Assembly (NCBI GenBank): GCA_963675135.1
Contig: OY776120.1
Coordinates: 63,422,063 to 63,486,062 of the forward strand
DNA from: Galeopsis tetrahit
Lineage: Eukaryota > Streptophyta > Magnoliopsida > Lamiales > Lamiaceae
DNA: 64,000 bases
Direction: 5' to 3'
The notes below the pieces were generated by a model. The model worked only from the letters and a program-made list of their open reading frames with translations. It did no database searches and had not been told where the DNA came from. Of this stretch, positions 45,064-55,756 are shown piece after piece. Numbering within the stretch: the first letter of the stretch is position 1; the number at the start of each line of letters is the position of its first letter. The translations under genes were made by a program, and so were the position numbers.

Positions 45064-47679
45064 TCATGTCCTTCTTGGTATAAGATCAGTACCTCCTTCA
45101 TCAGGATCCATTCTGTATGTAGGTTGCATGGGCACACCAACTGTCTTACAGGTTTTAATACCAAATTTATCTAGCAAATTCTTAGTGTATTTTGCTTGAT
45201 TTATAAAAATACCTTCTGAAGTTTGTTTTACTTGAAGACCAAGAAAATATGTCATTTCTCCCATCATAGACATTTCAAATTTACTTTGCATGAGTGTAGA
45301 AAAGCTTTCACTCAAGGTTTTGTTGGGTGATCCAAATATAATATCATCCACATAAATTTGAACAAGTAATATATCATTACCTTCTTGTCTTCTAAACAAA
45401 GTTCTATCAACCTTGCCTTTTGTAAAACCATTTTCAAGTAAGAATAGAGAAAGAGTATCATACCAGGCTCTTGGGGCTTGTTTCAATCCATAGAGTGCTT
45501 TCTTTAACCTGTATACTTGGTGACTATTCACTTCAAAACCAGGTGGTTGTTCCACATACACTTCTTCAGCAAGTATACCATTCAAAAATGCACTTTTCAC
45601 ATCCATTTGATACACAGTAAATTTCATATGTGCAGCATAAGCAAGGAACAATCTTATAGCTTTTAGTCTAGCTACAGGGGCAAAAGTTTCATCATAATCA
45701 ATACCCTCAGCTTGAGAGTAGCCCTGAGCAACTAATCTAGCTTTGTTTCTAACTACAAGATCATTTTCATCCCTTTTGTTCTTGAAAATCCACTTAGTGC
45801 CTACAACATTATGATTACTAGGTCTATCAACAAGTTCCCAAACTTCATTTCTAGTGAACTGATTAAGTTCTTCCTGCATGGCTACAATCCAGTTACTATC
45901 ACTTAAAGCTTCAATCACAGTTTTAGGCTCAATAGATGATAGAAAACAACACCAGCAAAATAGAGACTTGCTGGGTTCTTCCTTGGAATCAAACAATTGT
46001 TTTCTAGTTTTAACACCTATACTAGAATCACCTAGAATCAGATCAGTAGAATGAGCAGACTTCCATGTCCTTCTATTCTTAACAGAAATGCTATCATCAT
46101 TTTTATCATGCAAATTATCATGCAGATCAGTATCATTTATATCAGCAGATTTGTTCATAGGAGAGCAGTCATTCAATTCTTGTATTTCAGAAGTTTTAGA
46201 TGACTCACCTTTGTCTATTACCTTTTCTTTATCAGACTCTTGATCTAGGACTTTCAGGAAAGGATTATATGCTTGTACAGATTCATATATTCCTGTATCA
46301 TCATCTTCATTGTTGATTTGAAGCTGTAGTTTGTCAATTTTCTTACTGAGCTGATGATCAGCAGAGTCCTGCACATTCTCATCAAAGACAACATGGGGTG
46401 TTTCTTCCACACATAGGGTAGAGTAATTAAACACTATAAATGCTTTGCTTACAGAAGAGTATCCTAAGAATATTCCTTCATCAGCTTTTGCATCAAAAGC
46501 ATTTAATTTACTTTTGCCATTGTTATGTATGAAACACTTACATCCAAAGATATGAAAATAAGAAACTCTTGGTTTTCTGCCTTTCCATACCTCATAAGGT
46601 GTTTTACCATGCACCTTATTAAGAGCACTTCGATTTTGGGAGTGGCAAGCTATATTAATAGCTTCTGCCCAAAATTTCTGAGGTGTGTTGAATTCTGCAA
46701 TCATGGCTCTGCAAGCTTCTTTTAGTGTTCTGTTTCTCCTTTCTGCAACACCATTTTGTTGAGGGGTTCTGGCTGCACTTGTCAGATGCTGTATACCAGA
46801 CTTAGAACAGTAGTCAGAGATGTAACAATTAATAAATTCAGTCCCCTTGTCACTCCTAATCTTGACAATGGGATGACCTTTTTCAACCTGCAACCTCTTC
46901 AATAGATCTGGAAGTAGAGTTTGTGTATCACTCTTTTTGTGTAGAAAGACTACCCAAGTAAACTTAGAGTAATCATCTACTACAACTAGAGTATACCTTC
47001 TTCCATTCAATGTAGGAGGGTTGATAGGACCATGAAGATCCATATGCAAGAGTTCTAAGACTCTGCTTGTTGAAAGAGTTGGAATGGACTTAAATGAAAC
47101 ATTTACCTGTTTACCTTTTTGACAGGAATCACATACTTGTGATTTGGAATAGATTTCATTAGGAATGCCCTCAACAAGATGTTCTCTAGCAATCTTGTTG
47201 ATTATCTTAAAGTTCAGGTGGCAGAGGCGTTTATGCCAGAGCCAACTGTTTTCTTTAGGACTTTTAGTAATAAGACAAGCATTCTTAGGACAACTATTCC
47301 AATTCACAATGTATACACTTCCTTGTCTTGTGCCAACAAGTAGAACATTGTGAGTCCTTTTATCTATTATTTCACATCTTCTGGTCTTGAACTGAACTTT
47401 GTATCCCCTGTCACAGAATTGAGATACAGATAACAAATTATATTTCAAACCTTCAACATATGAGACATCTTGGATTTCAACATCTCCATTTTTTATGAAT
47501 CCAAATCCTTTTGTGATTGCTATTGAGCTATCACCAAAGATGACTTTTGGTCCTTCCTTCTCATGATAGTCAGTAAGTAAGGCCTTGGTACTAGTCATGT
47601 GGTGTGAACACCCACTGTCTATGTACCAGGTCTCACCAACTGAACCACCTTTCTTGTATAAGTCCAATCGATCCTGCAA
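45064..47679 (-). CDS. pol of inner element: protease-integrase-RT, no RNase H
   Basis: Open frame of 871 codons. Protease Asp21-Ser-Gly (WYIDSGCSHHM); integrase zinc region (WHKRLCHLNF...CDSCQKGKQ); integrase core with MDLHGP, VVVDDYSKFTW, IRSDKGTEF and TPQQNGVAERRNRTLKE; a variable acidic linker; reverse transcriptase with GTKWIFKNK, YQMDVKSAFLNG and the catalytic IYVDDIIFGS. The frame ends soon after PTYRMDPDEGG, where Copia proteins continue into the RNase H domain; neither the YSDADxAG nor the TEAEY motif is found downstream on any frame. Gag and pol are in different frames, separated by about 250 bases with stops. The start codon may not be the true initiation point, as Copia pol is usually made as part of a polyprotein. 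RNase H would have to come from another element. Confidence 0.9.
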   Translation of the reverse strand: MQDRLDLYKKGGSVGETWYIDSGCSHHMTSTKALLTDYHEKEGPKVIFGDSSIAITKGFGFIKNGDVEIQDVSYVEGLKYNLLSVSQFCDRGYKVQFKTRRCEIIDKRTHNVLLVGTRQGSVYIVNWNSCPKNACLITKSPKENSWLWHKRLCHLNFKIINKIAREHLVEGIPNEIYSKSQVCDSCQKGKQVNVSFKSIPTLSTSRVLELLHMDLHGPINPPTLNGRRYTLVVVDDYSKFTWVVFLHKKSDTQTLLPDLLKRLQVEKGHPIVKIRSDKGTEFINCYISDYCSKSGIQHLTSAARTPQQNGVAERRNRTLKEACRAMIAEFNTPQKFWAEAINIACHSQNRSALNKVHGKTPYEVWKGRKPRVSYFHIFGCKCFIHNNGKSKLNAFDAKADEGIFLGYSSVSKAFIVFNYSTLCVEETPHVVFDENVQDSADHQLSKKIDKLQLQINNEDDDTGIYESVQAYNPFLKVLDQESDKEKVIDKGESSKTSEIQELNDCSPMNKSADINDTDLHDNLHDKNDDSISVKNRRTWKSAHSTDLILGDSSIGVKTRKQLFDSKEEPSKSLFCWCCFLSSIEPKTVIEALSDSNWIVAMQEELNQFTRNEVWELVDRPSNHNVVGTKWIFKNKRDENDLVVRNKARLVAQGYSQAEGIDYDETFAPVARLKAIRLFLAYAAHMKFTVYQMDVKSAFLNGILAEEVYVEQPPGFEVNSHQVYRLKKALYGLKQAPRAWYDTLSLFLLENGFTKGKVDRTLFRRQEGNDILLVQIYVDDIIFGSPNKTLSESFSTLMQSKFEMSMMGEMTYFLGLQVKQTSEGIFINQAKYTKNLLDKFGIKTCKTVGVPMQPTYRMDPDEGGTDLIPRRT

Positions 47680-47927
47680 GGTAGTGATCTTAATAATTTA
47701 GGTACCCTAGTTTATTGGGGTCCTTGGGGGTTAGTAGAGAGAGGTACCCAAATGAACATTGAGGATTTGAATAAGTGGGACCTCTTTAGTTTCCTTCCAA
47801 ATTTATCACATAACAGTACTTTATTAACCAGTTCAGAATTATCAGCAGACTTAGGATCTAATTTTCTGAGATAGCCTTTCCTTGGTTCTATCCCTTTTTC
47901 AGTAAGATCAGTATGTCTGTAATAGTT

Positions 47928-50267
47928 TTAATATGGTCTAAAAGCATGTGGACCATACGGCTTATAGATGCGTTTTGGTCTTTCCTCACCAATGATATTG
48001 TAAGATAAAGGAGGAGGATAAAGAACAGGTTTGTTATGATAATGAGGCACAAATCTCCTAGGTTTAGTTGAATACAGCTGAGACTGCCTTATGAAAGGAG
48101 GTCTAGGCTGTTCCCAACTTGCCTGTGCTTGTCTTGACCTACTGTTCTGAGTTTGTCTCTTCTGATTCCAGGACTGATCTGATCTGGTCAGAGGAGTATA
48201 ACTCTTCTGGTATGGTCTTGACTGTACTGGTCTTAATACATTCTTCATTTTACCATTCTTGGTAGTAGGAGGGATGTATTTAGGCTGTACTTTGAGTTTT
48301 GGATCATCATCATAAGTCATAGGTTCTTTTCCTTTATCTAGTTGCAAAGAACTTGTACTAGCTCCATTAGTGTTCTTAAATTCTGAAGTAGAGGAACTAG
48401 GCAGATCAGTACCTATTCCACTTTTATCATTTGGAGCTCTATATCTGTCTGAGATAGTTTGATTAATTCTAGTAGAATTAATCATCCCAGATAGCTTTCG
48501 ATCTAGGCTCACTACTTCAGATTCTAAGAATCTATTGCGCTCTTCAAGTTTTTCACACTTAATCTTTAAATCATTGAATTCATTAGTCTCTTTGGCTTGA
48601 GTTTTAAGCATACCCTGATATAGTTTGTCAATGGATGCATACTTTTCTTGGAGTTGGGACAACTCTTCTGATAGCCTTGCATTTATGACAGCTATATTAG
48701 GATCTACTTTTGACTGAGCTTCTTTCAGATTAATGATTTCTTGCTTTAAAGATATATTCTCATCACTGATTTCAATGAATGCTTTGTTAGCTTGTAGAAG
48801 GTCTTCTTCAGTCACTCCTTGGGAATGATGAAGACTACTTCCTACACTGCTAACAGCAGCATCACTTTCATCAGTGTCAGAATTGTTACAAGATTGAAAA
48901 GAGTTAGCAGATGATACCTCATCATTTATTTTGGCCATCATTACCAGTCCATCATCTGCTATGAAGGCTTCATCTTCATTGCTAGAGGGGTAGTCAGATG
49001 AAGACGATGGTAACTCTTCTGATTCCGAATCAGAGTCATTGTAAGCCATCATTGCCTTCTTACCCTTGGCATATTTTCGATCTCTTCTGGCTTTCCTTTC
49101 TTCTCGATCTTCAGAACTCAGATCAGGACATTCATAAGCATAATGACCTGGCTTATCACAATTATAGCAAACAGGATTGTTAGAAGTTCTTTTAGGAGGA
49201 GAATGTTTTCTGTTCCTGTCATGCTTGTCAATTGAGTTCATGTCTTTCTTATCAGAATACTTTCTATCTCTCTTTTCAGATGAGTTCCTATCTCTCCTGT
49301 TCTCATTAGAGATCTCATCCCTTCTTTCAGAAGAGTTTTGATCCCTTCTGTTCACAGAAGAGTCCCTGTTATTAGAACTCTTAGTTTCCTTATAGAATCT
49401 CTTGTACCTACCATATCTCTTATTCAGTTTATCGAATCTTTTGATCATAAGGCTCATCTGATCTTTCAGACTAAGATCAGAACTATCTAGTTCATCTTTT
49501 ATGCTTGAGGCCTTAGACTTAGATAATCTAGACCCCTTAGAGGTAGAGGCTTTAAAAGCTATGTCCTTAGAGGCATCCTTATCCTTATGAATCACAGTAA
49601 TAGGATCTTCTTCATCTAACTCAAACTCATGTGCCTTAAGTGTTTGGAACATAGTTTCTGCTGGCCAAGAATCAATGTCTTGTGTGGTTTTAATGATCAT
49701 CTTGACCATTTTCCACCTTTCATCCAAGGCTTTCAAGATTCTCAGGTTAACTTCTCTGTCAGTATAAGTCTTTCCTAATACATCAAGATCATTCATAATT
49801 TTGGTAAATCGGGTATCCAACTCATCAATTGATTCTCCTGGCTTCATCTTAAATGATTCAAACCTTTGGACAGCAGTGGATAACTTGCTTTCTTTGATCA
49901 GTGTAGTACCTTCACAAAGAATAGCCAATTTGTCCCACATTTGTTTTGCAGTCTTACATTTTAGTACTTTACCAAGATACTCATTTGGTAAGGTATGTAA
50001 AATGTAGTTCTTGGCAAGACTGTCCAAATTGTTTTGTTTCATTTCTTCCGAAGTCAGTTCTGACCTTGGTTTAGGGACCAGTACTCCAACTGGTTTAGAT
50101 GGATCCAGAACAGCAGTGTTTTCCACCATGATGACAATTGGTCCTTCAGTCACCACAGACACCATTAGATCATGGGTTGAGCTAAAGATGACCTCCATCC
50201 TAAGCTTCCAGTAGTCATAATCTGCAATCTTGAACTTAGGCAGTTTGTTCACATTAGTGTCATCCAT
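47928..50267 (-). CDS. gag of inner element (779 codons)
   Basis: Intact frame from ATG 50267. N-terminal UBN2-type gag region (KFKIADYDYWKLRMEVIF, TAVQRFESFKMKPGESIDEL, EVNLRILKALDERWK). Residues about 290-355 are Arg/Asp/Ser-rich with reiterated RRDxNSSExR phrases. A canonical zinc knuckle CYNCDKPGHYAYEC has Cys367, Cys370, His375 and Cys380. Then an acidic Ser-rich stretch and a coiled coil (EELSQLQEKYASIDKLYQG, KCEKLEERNRFLESEV). The basic C-terminus is rich in Arg/Gln/Pro. This large gag is typical of SIRE/Maximus. Gag packages the RNA and forms virus-like particles in the family; the intact frame fits the young age of the insertion. Confidence 0.92.
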   Translation of the reverse strand: MDDTNVNKLPKFKIADYDYWKLRMEVIFSSTHDLMVSVVTEGPIVIMVENTAVLDPSKPVGVLVPKPRSELTSEEMKQNNLDSLAKNYILHTLPNEYLGKVLKCKTAKQMWDKLAILCEGTTLIKESKLSTAVQRFESFKMKPGESIDELDTRFTKIMNDLDVLGKTYTDREVNLRILKALDERWKMVKMIIKTTQDIDSWPAETMFQTLKAHEFELDEEDPITVIHKDKDASKDIAFKASTSKGSRLSKSKASSIKDELDSSDLSLKDQMSLMIKRFDKLNKRYGRYKRFYKETKSSNNRDSSVNRRDQNSSERRDEISNENRRDRNSSEKRDRKYSDKKDMNSIDKHDRNRKHSPPKRTSNNPVCYNCDKPGHYAYECPDLSSEDREERKARRDRKYAKGKKAMMAYNDSDSESEELPSSSSDYPSSNEDEAFIADDGLVMMAKINDEVSSANSFQSCNNSDTDESDAAVSSVGSSLHHSQGVTEEDLLQANKAFIEISDENISLKQEIINLKEAQSKVDPNIAVINARLSEELSQLQEKYASIDKLYQGMLKTQAKETNEFNDLKIKCEKLEERNRFLESEVVSLDRKLSGMINSTRINQTISDRYRAPNDKSGIGTDLPSSSTSEFKNTNGASTSSLQLDKGKEPMTYDDDPKLKVQPKYIPPTTKNGKMKNVLRPVQSRPYQKSYTPLTRSDQSWNQKRQTQNSRSRQAQASWEQPRPPFIRQSQLYSTKPRRFVPHYHNKPVLYPPPLSYNIIGEERPKRIYKPYGPHAFRPY

Positions 50268-50415
50268 GTTTGATTAGACAAATAGGATCAGTAGTATAGC
50301 AGATAGATTTCAAGTATTCAGATAGTGACAGATATCAAGAAAGAGTAGCAAGATCAGTAAGATTTCCTTCAAGATCTGCAAGGTTATCAAGAAACAGCAG
50401 TCCAAAGAACTACTG

Positions 50416-50428
50416 CTCTGATACCACT
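50416..50428 (-). promoter_or_regulatory. Primer-binding site of inner element
   Basis: The minus strand reads TGGTATCAGAGC two bases after the 5' LTR end, the standard complement to the 3' end of plant initiator tRNA-Met. Confidence 0.95.
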
Positions 50429-52051
50429 TGTTGGTCCCAAAGTTGAGTTAAGATTGAGTAAGCTAAGAAAGTCTAGAGGGGAGGGGTGAATAGACTTTCA
50501 AAAATCTTTCAAAATATCAGAATATGCAATGCGGAATTTAGTCTTCTTATGTACTGTACTGTGCTTACTTAGCTCAGATCAGTACTTTCAAAACAATATG
50601 GGCCTTACTAGTTTATACTCAACTTTTCTTTAGATCTTTACTTAATAAATTCTTAATGTTCTTAGTTAAACAATTTAAACAAATATCAAACAGAAAAGTA
50701 AAGAACACAGAATTTTATAGTGGTTCGACAAATGTCTACATCCACTCTCACAATCCCAGTTGTGATGTTTTATTACTCTTCTTCGAGTTTCTTGTGGCTT
50801 AAAGTCCCAAGATTAAGACTGTGATCTTATCGATTATACCTCCAGGTATATCTTCGATCTACTAGTAATTCTCCAAGTAACTAGCACACTTGTTTTACAA
50901 AATACAAACTTAAACTTGAAAAGTAAAACTTCTCTTTGAATAGCCTTTGATTCTTCTCTTCAATTCAGTGGCTTCTCTTCTTTAATCTCCTTCAACTCTA
51001 CGAGTTCTTCTTGTGCTCTGTAGACTTAGATTGCTTGTAAATGCTTTAAGATCAGTAGTCTTAGCAGTAGGAGATCACACAGTATTTATAGAACTTAGTA
51101 TGACAGTTAGCAGTTTGTGAACTAACTCTCAACTAACTCTAAAACTGTTTTTCTAACTTCTTCTTGTAACCGACTTTGTAACTTCCTTCAACTTCCAAGT
51201 CAGCATTTCTTCAATAAATCTTCAGTTACTCTTTAAATAAGCTTTCCAAACTTAACCTTCAATTTTACCAAATCAGCACAGTAACTTACTGCTCTGATTT
51301 TTACTCTTCGGATTTTACTCTGCTGAGTCAGTCAGCACAGTAACTCAAAACCTTTCAAAACTTATCCAGATTTCTTCTAAGCTTATCTTCAACTCTTCTT
51401 GAAGTCTTCTTATTCTGAAGTAGTCTTCTGAGTCTTCATTAGTCTTCTGATCTTCTTCTAATCTAGTTCTAAACTACTGTTCTGAACTTTACACTGCTGA
51501 TTACAATAGAATACAACTTTACACATATACAACCTATCTATACATCAACTGAACTATATACAGATGAGTACAACTAAGTCCTATACTATAAGCTGTCTAT
51601 ACAATACAAAACATCAGCTTAGTTCACATAAAATCAGTAAACAATAAGATCAGTAACTCATGTAAGATCAATAACTTTCATATAAGATCAGTAAGTATTC
51701 AAGAACAGTAAATATATATAAGATCAGTAACTTACACATAAAATCAGTAAGCATATAAGATCAGTAAATATACAAGATTAGTAACTCAGATCCAAATACA
51801 TAAGATCACTAAAAATTATCCTCTGTTTCCATACTCAGATCAGTAATCTTATTTCATATGACTCAGTTAAGATCAGTAATTTTATTCTTAGTATTACTAA
51901 ATAAGATCAGTAAACTCAATTTAAGTTTCTCATCAAATGACTTAGTTAAGATGACTTGGAACCACATATATTACTAACTTTAAGTTGCTTTTGGCCATCA
52001 AAACATACTTTCATCATCTAGAACATTGTTTCAAGGATTCATATCCCAACA
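50429..52051 (-). mobile_element. 5' LTR of inner element (1,623 bp)
   Basis: Same length as the 3' LTR; the differences seen are single-base, e.g. near 50681, 50852, 51364, 51477 and 51779. TATA box complement TATTTATA at 51083-51090 should drive the genomic RNA. Ten or so GATCAGTA words as in the other copy, one of them mutated to GATTAGTA (about 51776). Confidence 0.97.
51083..51090 (-). promoter_or_regulatory. TATA box of inner 5' LTR
   Basis: TATAAATA on the minus strand, about 650 bases before the LTR's downstream end. It is the only strong TATA match in the LTR and is preserved in both copies. Confidence 0.6.
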
Positions 52052-52113
52052 GTAGCCATATTGTCTAGCCATTGTACAGCAGGAGGTGGAACAGCAGCAT
52101 TATTGTTGGCCAT
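52052..52113 (-). pseudogene. First codons of outer gag, cut off by the inner element
   Basis: ATG at 52113 (minus) opens about twenty codons (MANNNAAVPPPAVQWLDNMA) and runs into the GTAGC duplication. The frame continues on the other side of the inner element at 38907. It fixes the insertion point within gag. The stretch 52114-52242 is the untranslated leader. Confidence 0.85.
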
Positions 52114-52242
52114 ATCTCAAAATAAGATGGGTTAGATACAGATATGATAGATTTCAGATAGAGATCAGTTCAGTGACCACACCAAATATGTGATTTTAAA
52201 AATCAAGATGGATTTTCAGAAGCAGTGGTCTTTGAACCCCTG

Positions 52243-52255
52243 CTCTGATACCACT
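52243..52255 (-). promoter_or_regulatory. Primer-binding site of outer element
   Basis: TGGTATCAGAGC on the minus strand, adjacent to the 5' LTR; complementary to initiator tRNA-Met. Confidence 0.95.
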
Positions 52256-53970
52256 TGTTGGTCCTGAAAGGAGTATATAACAAGTGTATGGGGGGGAATA
52301 CACTTGTATGCAATTTCTTTTCAAACTTTGATCAAACAAGTCTTCAGCAAGGTTGTCCTGGACAACTCTGCTGATATGATTAACTCTTCTAAGATAATCA
52401 AACTACTAAGTACTATTGAATACTTAGTTGAATAACTATCTAGGGGAGTTATATGTGCGGAATTAGTGGTTGGCCCTTTAGTTTAAACTCCTTTTAAATT
52501 CTGAAATCGCCTTAAACAGTCTATCTAGTTCAGGGAACTTGTCCAAATCTTGTTTTGCACAGTTTGTGATATGTATCTTTGAAAGTCCAGTTTGTGTGCA
52601 GTGTTGAATGTATGTAAAGTACTTTGACTGTAAATCAACACAAGAGTTTATAGTGGTTCAGAGACTCAAGCTCCTACATCCACTTTCCCTGATTTAACAG
52701 GATAATTCCTTCACTCTTGGAATTAACTTGTTTTATAGTGCCAAGGTGCACTTGATCAACCACACCACTCCTTGGTGCCTTGATCCCCAGGATGTCTAGA
52801 GTCCTAGTACCCTTTCTCAACTCAGAACTGAATTGTTCTTCTCTCAATAGTTAATTCCTTCAATTTCTACTACTACAACCTTCTAACTTTCTCACTTGAA
52901 ATGTATAAGGGTTGAAGTAAGGTTCCAACTAATGAGATATCCCTTACAATGGAGATCAGTGTATAAGGATAGGATATCTCTCTAAGCTTTGTATGGATAT
53001 ACAATGAGGTTCAGCTTAGATGAAGTGTTTGAAGACTAAGAATGTCTTTAGAGGACTTTGAAGCTTCAGGATAGTTGTAGTTGGATTCTGTAGATTGGAT
53101 TCTCTTAAGGTGCTTCAAATGGTCTTCACACTTCTGTATTTATAGACAAATTTGAGGATTTGCCCGTTGGAGAGGCAGCCTCAAATGTCTATAAATGTCT
53201 TCCTTGAAATCTTCAAACTGGAAGACAGATTCTGATAGTGACATGTCCTTGTTTTGGGAAATAAACGGCTGTAACCACTTTGTCTTCATTCTGAGCACTT
53301 TTCCCAATGTCTGACTTCAAGATTCACTTGGTCAAACATGGACATCTCTTCTTATCAATGATTCTGAGATAAGGACAACATTCCTTATCACTTGGACAAC
53401 TCTACTTATCAGATTCAGCAGAGTTCATTCATCAGCAGTGTTGGCTTTTTAGCTCTTCAGATGACTTGACTCCTTCTCATTCCATTTCTTCTTTGCATTG
53501 ATATTTGAGCATATATCTTGGATAGGTGGACTTGACCTCTTCAACATAGTTGGCCTTGAACTTCAAAGCTTGTTCTAGTTCAATTGTGCTGAGACAATGT
53601 TGCTGGACAACTCTTCTTGACATTTCTTGTAGTAGACTTGATCTTCAGGATCTATTCTACTTAGTTGATCTTCAGATAGGTTGATCCACTTTGATTATAC
53701 TTGATCAGCATACTTGTCCTACAGCAGACTTGGGGTCAATCCAAAACTGAGCCTTGAGGGGACTTGGACAGATTTAAGCTTTTAAGCATGTGTTCCCCCT
53801 CAACTTGTGCATCTATTTATCTAAGAGCTGCCTAACACATCAGCTTCTCTACTTGTCTTAGTCTACATGTTCCAACAGTCCTAAAACATGTTTATCTAAA
53901 TTGACTTATCTACTTGGCATGTCTTTGGGGGGTTTTGGTATCATAATCAAAACTCATTTTATTCCCAACA
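52256..53970 (-). mobile_element. 5' LTR of outer element (1,715 bp)
   Basis: Runs TGTTGGTCCTG to ATTCCCAACA. TATA box complement at 53137-53144. By eye it differs from the left LTR at about 40 sites plus a 2-base indel, roughly 2%, so it is several times older than the inner element. The right flank begins CACCTAATTT. Confidence 0.95.
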
Positions 53971-54118
53971 CACCTAATTTTTTTTTTTCCAGAATAAGTA
54001 TACAATAGCATTTTACATACATTTTAGTCTTCATTAAACCTATTATTTCCGAAAGTTAACCAAAGTTGAAAGTTGTCTAACTCGAAAAGTTCAAAGATTT
54101 CAATGTAATATGATAAAG
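53971..54118. other. Flank between outer Copia and first module, no feature seen
   Basis: AT-rich; nothing recognised apart from the start of module 1. Confidence 0.5.
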
Positions 54119-54450
54119 ATGTTGATGAGAATCAATATCAATATTTGATTAGATATTTTTGCTTATATTTAGAAGATTTGTTTTGATTTTATTATATTTA
54201 ACATTTATATGTTTCTTATTTTTCAAGTTTATTTCATATTATAAATAAATAAGTCTATATTGTTATTAAGGAGTTGGATTGATTAATAAAATATGAGAGT
54301 TTATCTCAATATCTCTTTTACGATATTTTTCACGAATCAACGTGTTTGAGTTCTTGTCACTTTTACGAGTATTCATAGAATCTATAGAATTGGTGTATTC
54401 TTTGTGTTCTTAGTATTTATTCATATTTTTATCTCTATCAAGAGTAAATT
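54112..54450 (+). repeat. Module copy 1 (3' part only)
   Basis: It keeps the last codons of the module frame (ENQYQYLIRYFCLYLEDLF then stop at about 54187) and about 250 bp of 3' sequence containing TAATAAAATATGAGAG, TTTGAGTTCTTGTCAC and TTCTTTGTGTTCTT. Copies 2 and 3 (56400-57590 and 58790-59530, both interrupted) match it. The module's 5' part is absent, replaced by unrelated sequence on the left. Confidence 0.75.
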
Positions 54451-55075
54451 AATTGTACATACAACAATACTAGATATTGAGTTAAACATTGGTATGTTGG
54501 AGTTGTGTAGCGAATATTCAAGTAATTTCATAGTTCCAAGAAATTCAACACCTAGCTAATTCTTGACCGTACATAGTTCCTGGTGATATTTATTGCATTC
54601 AGGAAAAACTTGAATAGCGGATAGATTCAAAATTATCCAAAGATATTTTCATTACACAATAAATTTTGAAATTAGAATTAGAATGGAAAAGAAAATTTGT
54701 TAAAAATATATTTTCACTCTGAATTGATAAATGTTGAGTGATTACATTATATTACATTATATAGCATTTACACATATTTTAGGATATTCTAAATTGTTCT
54801 ACCTAACCACTAATTGGTTAAATAACGGTTGTTAACAAATTCTAGCTAACAATTCTGACCGTTAGACTTCTAGAAGTGAGCTCAACCTTCTAGACTTGGC
54901 TGCAACTATTTCACTAGGCTTAGTCACGTGTTCCATGCAATGTTAGCGAAACTTGTCCATATATATTAACACAAATTCACCTATGAGCAATACATATATA
55001 CAGTATCAATGTTTAAGACAGTCAGACTCAAACCTATATGTATCTACTAACTGCAGCAACAACACCACGACAAAA
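54451..55075. other. Unmatched sequence between module 1 and module 2
   Basis: About 620 bp with no counterpart at the junction of modules 2 and 3. No TIR or ORF with recognisable content; an ORF from 54953 begins here but gains module similarity only after about 55085. Confidence 0.5.
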
Positions 55076-55251
55076 AAATGTTGCCTACATCAGTTGGTAA
55101 TTAGAGACTATGTACGATTCTCGATTATGATTTCGAGATTTCAATCAATTTACGATACTATTCGTGATGAGCAATATATGTATGAAGATGATAATATGCA
55201 AATCTGTCAACCAATCAATGTGTGGCGTGTGATCCTATATTCCGTGTTGAA

Positions 55252-55735
55252 TATGATGAACCACCAATTTTTTATGAATATTTTGATGAAGATTGTGGTT
55301 ATGATGAACCACCAATTTTTTCAATGAATATTTTGATAAAGATTGTGGCTATGATGGACCACCAATTTTCGATAAATATTTTGATGAAAATTGTGGCTAT
55401 GATGGACCATCAATTTTCGATGAATATTTTGATAAAGATTGTGGTTATGATGGACCACCAATTTTCGATAAATATTTTGATGAAAATTGTGGTTATTATG
55501 GACCACCAATTTTCGATGAATATTTTGATGAAGATTGTGCCGGCTATGATGAACCACCAATTTTCGATAAATATTTTGATAAAAATTGTGGTTATGATGG
55601 ACCACCAATTTCGATGAATATTTTGATAAAGATTGTGTATATGATGGACCACCAATTTTCGATAAATATTTTGGTGAAGATTGTGGTTATAATGGACCAC
55701 CAATTTTCGATGAGTTTGTTGATATTTTGGTTGAT
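55252..55735 (+). repeat. 48-bp coding minisatellite, ten units
   Basis: Unit core GACCACCAATTTTCGA followed by TAAATATTTTGATGAA and ATTGTGG; most spacings are exactly 48 bases, two are 51 or 45, all multiples of three. Codon-length periodicity suggests it expanded under coding constraint. Confidence 0.92.
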
Positions 55736-55756
55736 GATGTTGGAGATGGTTATAGT

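Larger units (their letters stand above)
38908..52051 (-). mobile_element. Inner SIRE-like Copia retrotransposon, 13,144 bp, young
   Basis: Complete element: both LTRs are 1,623 bp (38908-40530 and 50429-52051) and differ at five sites that I could see; the 5-bp duplication GTAGC is perfect. It has an initiator-tRNA-Met primer-binding site, polypurine tract, open gag (779 codons), open protease-integrase-RT (871 codons) and an open 1,029-codon ORF after pol. The RNase H domain is missing. With LTR divergence near 0.3% and a rate of about 1.3e-8 per site per year as often assumed for plants, insertion would be about 0.1 million years old. It lies inside the gag of the older outer element. Confidence 0.96.
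25453..53970 (-). mobile_element. Outer SIRE/Maximus-like Copia retrotransposon, degenerate
   Basis: Two LTRs (25453-27132 and 52256-53970) flank gag, protease-integrase-RT-RNase H in Copia order, and a long extra coding region after pol. All are on the minus strand. The primer-binding site is complementary to initiator tRNA-Met. The large gag and the ORF between pol and the 3' LTR mark the SIRE/Maximus lineage. The inner element (38908-52051) split its gag near codon 20. Gag has at least three in-frame stops, pol a frameshift and a stop plus another frameshift, and the extra region is in six pieces. The LTRs differ at roughly 40 sites by eye. The left (3') LTR lacks its last 36 or so bases, so no target duplication can be checked. 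Confidence 0.93.

Noticed and set aside
55321..55703. Minus-strand frames rich in His/Asn over the 48-bp repeat.
   Set aside because: The plus-strand frame gives the unit shared with module 3 and the conserved C-terminal segment; minus frames are repeat shadows.
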